Of a DNA stretch of 11,156 nucleotides, positions 6,848 to 11,156 are shown piece by piece. Numbering within the stretch: position 1 is the stretch's first letter; every line of letters begins with the position of its first letter. The DNA is from Deinococcus sp. (GTDB lineage: Bacteria; Deinococcota; Deinococci; Deinococcales; Deinococcaceae). The DNA lies in assembly GCA_025351205.1 (NCBI GenBank), contig JANXWI010000332.1:1-11156 (forward strand), in the 5' to 3' direction. Under the pieces are notes generated by a model. It ran no database searches. It saw only the letters and a program-made list of their open reading frames with translations, and had not been told where the DNA came from. A program made the translations under genes and the position numbers.

Positions 6848-9823
6848 GTGAACACATTCTTGAGGTTCTGGTCCCGGAAACCACGCCCAGCAGACAACCC
6901 GGAGATCGACCCAGCAACCAACACTGATCCAGCAACCAACACAGACCGTACACGGATAGCCCAACTCGGGGGCCGCTGGCAGCTGCTGCTGCTCGTCGCC
7001 GCCGGTTTTCCGCTGAGCTGGCTGGCCGTTCGCTGGGGAAGCCCGTCCTGGCAGTTGCCGCTGGCCGACCTGAGCTACATTCCCGTGTTCCTGTGCGCTT
7101 CGCTGCTGTGTTTCCTGCGGTCCAGACGCGGCACGGGCCGCTCCCGGCTGGCCTGGACCCGGCTGGCGCTGGCCCCGCTGTGCTTCGGGCTGGGGCAGAG
7201 CGTCTGGGCCTATACCGAGCTGGGGTTGCGCCGTCAGCCGTTTCCGTCGCTGGCCGACGTGTTTTTTCTGATCCAGCCGCTGGTGATGGGGACCGGCCTG
7301 CTGACGTTCCCGAGAGCGCCGCTGTCCCGGCTGGACAGTGTCAAGCGGCAGCTGGACGTGGCGATCATCATGGGGGCGGTGCTGGTGCTGGCCTGGTTTG
7401 GCCTGGGCCGCCACATCGTGAATGAATGGCGGGGCCAGCCGCTCGCCATGTGGGTCAGCCTGGCCTATCCGGCGCTGGACGTGTGGCTGCTGACCATCCT
7501 GCTGTGGAATTTTCTGCACCGCCGGGGTCAGCATGCTCACGAGAGGGGCGGGCGACGCCGAAGGCTGCTGGCCGTCAATGCCGTGCTGGCCGTGTCTGTT
7601 CTGTGCGCCGTGCTGGCCGACGTGGGGTTTGCCCTGAGCTACGCCGAGTCGGCTTACCCGGTGGGCAACCTCAACGACCTGTTCTGGACGCTCGGGGCCA
7701 GCGTGCTGGGGGTGGCCGCCCTGATGGGGTCAGGCCAGATCAATTCAGGCCAGGTCAATTCAGATCGGGCCGCGCCGGAAGCCGGTTCAGGCAGCGCTCG
7801 ACTGGCGCTGGACCGTCCAGCTGCCCGCTTTCCAGAGACTGGCGTGCATGACCCGGCGGCCCCGTCCTCTGCCCCGGCACTGTTCACCTCCCCGGGGCTG
7901 TCCACCTCTCCGGCACTGTCCGCTGACCTGGGACCACTGCCCTCCGGCTTCAGCAGACATCTGGGTGCGTACAGCCCCTACGTGGCCCTGTCGTGCTGCT
8001 TTCTGCTGCTGTTCCTGACCCTGCGAGGCGGCGAGAGTGTGGGCCTGCTGATCGGCACGGCCCTGGTCACGGCGCTGGTGGCGGGTCGGCAGCTGGTCAA
8101 CCACCTGGAAAACGAGCGCCTGAATGTGCGCCTGCGCCTGCTGTCGCGTGACCTTGAGGGCCGGGTGCAGCGCCGCACCGCCGAACTGGAGGCCACCAGC
8201 GGGGTGCTGCGGCAGCTGACCGCAGAACTCGACGCGCGGGTGCTGGAGCGCACCGCCGAGCTGGAAGCCAGTCAGGCGCAGCTGGCCTACCAGACCCGGC
8301 ACGACGCCCTGACCGGCCTGCCCAACCGTTCGCTGTTCGAGGAGCGCCTCAACGCCGCGCTGCTTCACGCAGACGGCGCGCTGACCGCCGTGCTGTACCT
8401 CAACCTCGACGGCTTCAAGGCTGTCAATGACCGTTTCGGGCACGCCCAGGGCGACGAACTGCTGCGCGACCTGGCCCGCCGCCTGGGGCCACTGCTGCGG
8501 CGTCCGGGGACGCAACTTCTAGGGGCGCAACTTCCAGAGACGCGGTTTCCAGAAACACGGCGTCCGGGGACGCAGGCCTCAGAGGTCAGGACACAGGTCA
8601 GCGAGACGCTGGGGCGCTGCGGCGGCGACGAATTCGTGCTGGCCTTCTCGCAGCTCTCCCGCCCGGAAGACGCTGAGTCCTGCGCCCGGCGGGTGGCGGC
8701 CATGATCGCCGAGGGCTTCGTGTTGCAGGGCGAGACGCTGAGTCTCACGGTCAGCATCGGCATCAGTCTGGCCCCGACGGACGGCATACAGGCCACCGAG
8801 CTGATCCGGCAGGCCGACATGGCGATGTCGCAGGCCAAGGCGAGCGGCAAAGATGGCCTGCGGTTCTACGCCCCGCAGATGAACCAGGTGGTGCAGGACC
8901 GGGGCACGCTGGAGCGCAGGCTGCGGCTGGCGCTGGCCGAGGTTCAGGCGTCAGCGCGGGCCACGGCACCGGACAGGGACCAGGCACAACCAGAAGGCGG
9001 GTTGAAACTGGTGTATCAACCGCAGTTCCTGCTGCAACAGCCCTGCCAGGCCGGACGGGAACACGCCGAGGGTCCTGCACATGAGCAGCCTGTACGGGAA
9101 CATCGGCGGCAGGAACCTGAACAGCATGCAGCCGTGCCCGCGCCTTGCAGCTTCGAGGCGCTGCTGCGCTGGACCGACGCCGAACTGGGAAGCGTTTCGC
9201 CCGCCGCCTTTATTCCGGTGGCCGAGGACAGCGGCCTGATCGTGCCGCTGGGCCACTGGGTGCTGGAACAGGCCTGCGCCCAGCTGGCCCAGTGGCCCGG
9301 CTGCCGCGTCGCCGTGAACGTGGCGGCGGCCCAGTTCGAGCGCGACGAGTTCGTGCCGGAGGTGCGCGAACTGCTCTCGCGGTATGACCTGGACGGCGCC
9401 TGCCTGGAACTGGAGCTGACCGAGCGGCAGGTGGTGAGCGACCTGGAAGGCACCTCGCGCAAGATGCACGAACTGCGCAACCTGGGCGTGCAGGTGGCGC
9501 TCGACGACTTCGGGGTGGGCCAGTCGGCGCTGGGGCACCTGCTCAAGCTGCCGGTGGGCGTGCTGAAGGTGGACCGGATGTTCGTGCAGGGGCTGCACGA
9601 GGTGCCCGGCGCGCCCAGGGTATTGCAGGCCATCGTGGCGCTGGCGCACGCCCTGGATATCCGGGTGGTGGCCGAGGGCGTCGAGACCCAGGCGCAGCTG
9701 GGCATGGTGCGCGACCTGGGCTGTGACCTGGTGCAGGGCTACCTGACGGGCCGTCCGGTCAGCGCGCAGGAGGCCACGCGCCTGCTGACGCTGCCCGCCG
9801 TGGCCCTGGCCCCTGTCCTGTAA
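6848..9823 (+). CDS. Membrane-anchored GGDEF-EAL cyclic-di-GMP protein
   Basis: Predicted bifunctional diguanylate cyclase/phosphodiesterase, 991 residues. Eight membrane segments (about 45-293), a Ser/Pro/Ala-rich linker (295-370) and two more segments (about 378-415) form an unassigned sensory region. A coiled coil follows (about 418-482, with two RTAELEA repeats). The GGDEF domain (about 478-690) has metal-binding Asp521 and an intact GGDEF at 592-596; QVSE replaces the RxxD inhibitory site. The EAL domain (about 715-985) keeps EALLRW (Glu770), Asn824, ELTE (Glu859), DDFG (Asp886/887), Lys907, EGVE (943-946) and Gln963, so both active sites look complete. Insertions interrupt both catalytic domains (about 553-588 and 730-768). 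The GTG start lies three codons after an in-frame stop and lacks a Shine-Dalgarno, so the exact start is uncertain. minD begins 93 nt downstream, after its own promoter. Confidence 0.95.
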   Translation: MNTFLRFWSRKPRPADNPEIDPATNTDPATNTDRTRIAQLGGRWQLLLLVAAGFPLSWLAVRWGSPSWQLPLADLSYIPVFLCASLLCFLRSRRGTGRSRLAWTRLALAPLCFGLGQSVWAYTELGLRRQPFPSLADVFFLIQPLVMGTGLLTFPRAPLSRLDSVKRQLDVAIIMGAVLVLAWFGLGRHIVNEWRGQPLAMWVSLAYPALDVWLLTILLWNFLHRRGQHAHERGGRRRRLLAVNAVLAVSVLCAVLADVGFALSYAESAYPVGNLNDLFWTLGASVLGVAALMGSGQINSGQVNSDRAAPEAGSGSARLALDRPAARFPETGVHDPAAPSSAPALFTSPGLSTSPALSADLGPLPSGFSRHLGAYSPYVALSCCFLLLFLTLRGGESVGLLIGTALVTALVAGRQLVNHLENERLNVRLRLLSRDLEGRVQRRTAELEATSGVLRQLTAELDARVLERTAELEASQAQLAYQTRHDALTGLPNRSLFEERLNAALLHADGALTAVLYLNLDGFKAVNDRFGHAQGDELLRDLARRLGPLLRRPGTQLLGAQLPETRFPETRRPGTQASEVRTQVSETLGRCGGDEFVLAFSQLSRPEDAESCARRVAAMIAEGFVLQGETLSLTVSIGISLAPTDGIQATELIRQADMAMSQAKASGKDGLRFYAPQMNQVVQDRGTLERRLRLALAEVQASARATAPDRDQAQPEGGLKLVYQPQFLLQQPCQAGREHAEGPAHEQPVREHRRQEPEQHAAVPAPCSFEALLRWTDAELGSVSPAAFIPVAEDSGLIVPLGHWVLEQACAQLAQWPGCRVAVNVAAAQFERDEFVPEVRELLSRYDLDGACLELELTERQVVSDLEGTSRKMHELRNLGVQVALDDFGVGQSALGHLLKLPVGVLKVDRMFVQGLHEVPGAPRVLQAIVALAHALDIRVVAEGVETQAQLGMVRDLGCDLVQGYLTGRPVSAQEATRLLTLPAVALAPVL
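6908..6943 (+). repeat. 18-bp tandem repeat in the GGDEF-EAL gene N-terminus
   Basis: Two 18-bp units encode DPATNT twice (residues 21-32). The 14-bp core CCAGCAACCAACAC occurs at 6911 and 6929. It lies in the cytoplasmic tail before the first membrane segment. Confidence 0.85.
7730..7759 (+). repeat. 15-bp tandem repeat in the periplasmic/linker part of the GGDEF-EAL gene
   Basis: TCAGGCCAGATCAAT and TCAGGCCAGGTCAAT are adjacent (14 of 15 identical) and encode SGQIN-SGQVN at residues 295-304, just after a membrane segment. Confidence 0.85.
7874..7924 (+). repeat. 18-bp degenerate repeat, Ser/Pro linker of the GGDEF-EAL gene
   Basis: Units start at 7874, 7892 and 7910, each of the form CCGGvvCTGTyCACCTCy, the third incomplete. 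They encode PALFTS-PGLSTS-PALSA in the linker before the last two membrane segments. Confidence 0.75.
8504..8593 (+). repeat. 15-bp degenerate repeat inserted in the GGDEF domain
   Basis: Six 15-bp units encode PGTQL, LGAQL, PETRF, PETRR, PGTQA and SEVRT (residues 553-582). They lie between the helix ending in LLRR and the strand carrying GGDEF. Typical GGDEF domains have only a few residues here, so about 30 extra residues are present. Confidence 0.8.
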
Positions 9824-9877
9824 CCGGCCAGCACCGTGACCGGCCAGCCCTGCACCCCGCCTTGTGAGCCGTCCGCT

Positions 9878-9908
9878 TTGTAACCTTCCTCAGTGTTTGG
9901 GCTACACT
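9878..9908 (+). promoter_or_regulatory. Promoter of minDE, near-leaderless arrangement
   Basis: TACACT (9903-9908) ends 8 nt before the ATG at 9917, and TTGTAA (9878-9883) is a possible -35 with a long 19-nt spacer. With initiation about 7 nt after the -10 box, the transcript would carry no Shine-Dalgarno. The identical TACACT hexamer precedes ruvA. Confidence 0.6.
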
Positions 9909-9916
9909 ACATCCCA

Positions 9917-10717
9917 ATGAATGCCAAGGTCATCGTCGTCACCAGCGGGAAGGGTGGCGTGGGAAAAACCACCACCACCGCCAACATGGGCGCGGCCCTT
10001 GCCAAACTCGGAGAGAAGGTCGTGGTCATCGACGTGGACGTGGGTCTGCGGAACCTCGACGTGGTGATGGGTCTGGAATCGCGCGTGGTCTTCGACCTGA
10101 TCGACGTGCTGGAGGGCAAGTGCAGGCTGTCGCAGGCCTTGATCCGCGACAAGCGGGTGGAAAACCTGTACCTGCTGCCCGCCTCCCAGACCCGCGACAA
10201 GGACTCGCTCAGCCCGGAAGCCTTCAAGGCGGCGGTGCGGACATTGATCGACGAGGAACACTTTGACCGCGTGCTGATCGACAGCCCGGCGGGCATCGAG
10301 AGCGGCTTCAAGACCGCTGCCGCCCCCGCCGAGGGTGCCCTGGTGGTGGTCAACCCCGAGGTGTCGAGCGTGCGCGACGCTGACCGCATCATCGGGCTGC
10401 TCGAAGCCCAGCAGGTGCGCGAGATCAGGCTGGTCATCAACCGGCTGCGGCCCCGCATGGTCGCCAGCGGCAACATGCTCTCCGAGGGCGATATTCTGGA
10501 GATTCTGGGCGTCAAGCCGATTGGCGTGGTGCCCGAAGACGAGGGCATTCTGGTGAGCACCAACGTGGGTGAACCCGCCGTGCTGGGCAAGACCCGCGCG
10601 GGCATGGCCTTTATGGACACGGCAAGGCGCCTGCGCGGCGAGGACGTCCCGTACCCCAAGCTCGACGACGGCGGTGGATTTCTGGCAGCCCTGCGGCGGC
10701 TGCTCGGGGGAACCTGA
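9917..10717 (+). CDS. minD: Septum site-determining ATPase MinD
   Basis: Deviant-Walker ATPase (ParA/MinD family) that binds the membrane as an ATP dimer and, with MinE and usually MinC, keeps FtsZ rings away from the wrong sites. The 266 residues show the P-loop GKGGVGKTT (11-19) with signature Lys12 and Lys17, IDVDVGLRNLD after the second strand, the SPAG switch region, and an amphipathic C-terminal membrane-targeting helix FLAALRRLL (255-263). The ATG at 9917 is chosen over a frame-compatible start 24 nt upstream, because that one falls before the -10 box and the conserved N-terminus begins here. The TGA shares its A with the ATG of minE. No minC is adjacent: the upstream neighbour is the GGDEF-EAL gene. 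Confidence 0.98.
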   Translation: MNAKVIVVTSGKGGVGKTTTTANMGAALAKLGEKVVVIDVDVGLRNLDVVMGLESRVVFDLIDVLEGKCRLSQALIRDKRVENLYLLPASQTRDKDSLSPEAFKAAVRTLIDEEHFDRVLIDSPAGIESGFKTAAAPAEGALVVVNPEVSSVRDADRIIGLLEAQQVREIRLVINRLRPRMVASGNMLSEGDILEILGVKPIGVVPEDEGILVSTNVGEPAVLGKTRAGMAFMDTARRLRGEDVPYPKLDDGGGFLAALRRLLGGT

Positions 10718-10953
10718 TGTTCAGTTTTTTGAGGGGCAAACGCAGCAGAGACGAGCTGAAAAACCGGCTGGAACTGGTACTGGCCTATGACCGCGCCCAG
10801 ATTCCGCCCGGCAAGGTGGATGCCCTGCGCCGCGACCTGATGGAGGTGGTGCAGCGCTACTTTCCCACCACCGGCAGCAACGTCGAGATCGAGCAGCGCG
10901 GCGACACCGTGGTGCTGGTCGCCAACATCCCGCTGGGTGGCCGCGACAAGTAG
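10717..10953 (+). CDS. minE: Cell division topological specificity factor MinE
   Basis: Small activator of the MinD ATPase that drives MinD off the membrane and gives the Min system its spatial pattern. The 78 residues match the family length (about 80-90). The N-terminus MFSFLRGKR is the amphipathic membrane-binding segment, and residues about 13-30 (RDELKNRLELVLAYDRAQI region) are the MinD-contacting part. Residues about 33-78 form the dimerising topological-specificity domain, with LRRDLMEVVQRYF and VANIPL. The start overlaps the minD stop by one base (TGATG), with GGGGGAA just upstream as a Shine-Dalgarno, so the two genes are translationally coupled. No clear terminator follows. Confidence 0.97.
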   Translation: MFSFLRGKRSRDELKNRLELVLAYDRAQIPPGKVDALRRDLMEVVQRYFPTTGSNVEIEQRGDTVVLVANIPLGGRDK

Positions 10954-11156
10954 GCGAACCGAGTCGGCCTGAAGGTGCCCCTGATAGCTCCGTCTTTGAG
11001 ACAAGGTTCATTACAGCCACTGGAGTTACAGCCGTTAGAGCATTTGTCATCATTCCACTGCCAAAACAACTGCCTTTTGTCAGCTCCATCCTCTTGGCGT
11101 GAACAGCGCGGTGACTTATCCAGAACAGCTGTCGTCGTAAACGGAGCGGTCAAGCG
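10954..11156. other. Gene-free stretch after minE
   Basis: No gene is supported. There is a short direct repeat (TTACAGCC at 11011 and 11026) and then an inverted repeat-element copy running off the window. No intrinsic terminator with a U tract is visible. Confidence 0.55.
11036..11156. repeat. Inverted copy of the 6398-6604 element type, cut by the window end
   Basis: TAGAGCATTTGTCA (11036-11049) matches the element end TAGAGTATTTGTCA (6399-6412) at 13 of 14 positions. The last 17 bases (11140-11156) are the exact reverse complement of 6522-6538. The order and distance from the end (about 105-120 nt here, about 66-82 nt there) fit an inverted, diverged copy that continues past the window. 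Confidence 0.7.

Noticed and set aside
6794..7540. 248-codon minus-strand frame at the start of the GGDEF-EAL gene
   Set aside because: Gln/Pro/His-rich shadow of membrane-segment codons, with no family resemblance.
6848..9823. GGDEF-EAL gene as a pseudogene
   Set aside because: Despite the insertions, the frame is uninterrupted and all recognisable catalytic residues of both domains are present.
9907..11004. 365-codon open frame on the minus strand
   Set aside because: It lies antisense to minD and minE, both unmistakable, and its Ser/Arg/Thr-rich translation is the usual mirror of high-GC coding DNA.

Overview
The window looks like chromosomal DNA from a Deinococcus or close relative. This rests on the high GC content with strong G/C preference at third codon positions, a DUF4384-PEGA envelope protein, three genes whose -10 box sits 6-8 nt before the start codon (leaderless transcription is common in this genus), and a cluster of small palindromic intergenic repeats. 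The genus is an inference from family content; no species is claimed.

Layout. 1-1221 (+) is the 3' part of an alpha/beta hydrolase gene cut by the left window edge. It converges on a secreted DUF4384/two-PEGA protein (1643-2686, -), and a strong bidirectional terminator (1581-1620) lies between them, together with one short repeat element. Further along on the minus strand are an LtrA-family membrane protein (2895-4385) and ruvA (4518-5111). ruvA is divergent from a signal peptidase I gene (lepB, 5225-5869, +) across a 113-bp region. A 978-bp gene-poor stretch (5870-6847) follows. It carries three MITE-like elements with terminal inverted repeats, two of them in tandem and sharing a CTAG junction, and then an AT-richer stretch with dyads. 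Next comes a 991-residue membrane GGDEF-EAL protein (6848-9823, +) and the overlapping minD-minE pair (9917-10953, +). The window ends inside an inverted copy of one of the 5870-6847 elements.

How the genes work together. Most of this is core physiology: Holliday-junction processing (RuvA), signal peptide removal at the membrane (LepB), division-site placement (MinD/MinE) and cyclic-di-GMP signalling (GGDEF-EAL). Apart from minD-minE, which are translationally coupled, the genes appear to be separate transcription units. No minC is visible next to minDE.

The most unusual content is not a new multi-gene system. It is (i) the family of about 170-210-bp terminal-inverted-repeat elements present in at least four places, and (ii) the GGDEF-EAL protein, in which short in-frame repeats and a codon-bias-discordant insert interrupt linkers and both catalytic domains while the catalytic residues stay intact. 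I found no CRISPR array, tRNA, rRNA, transposase or phage gene.
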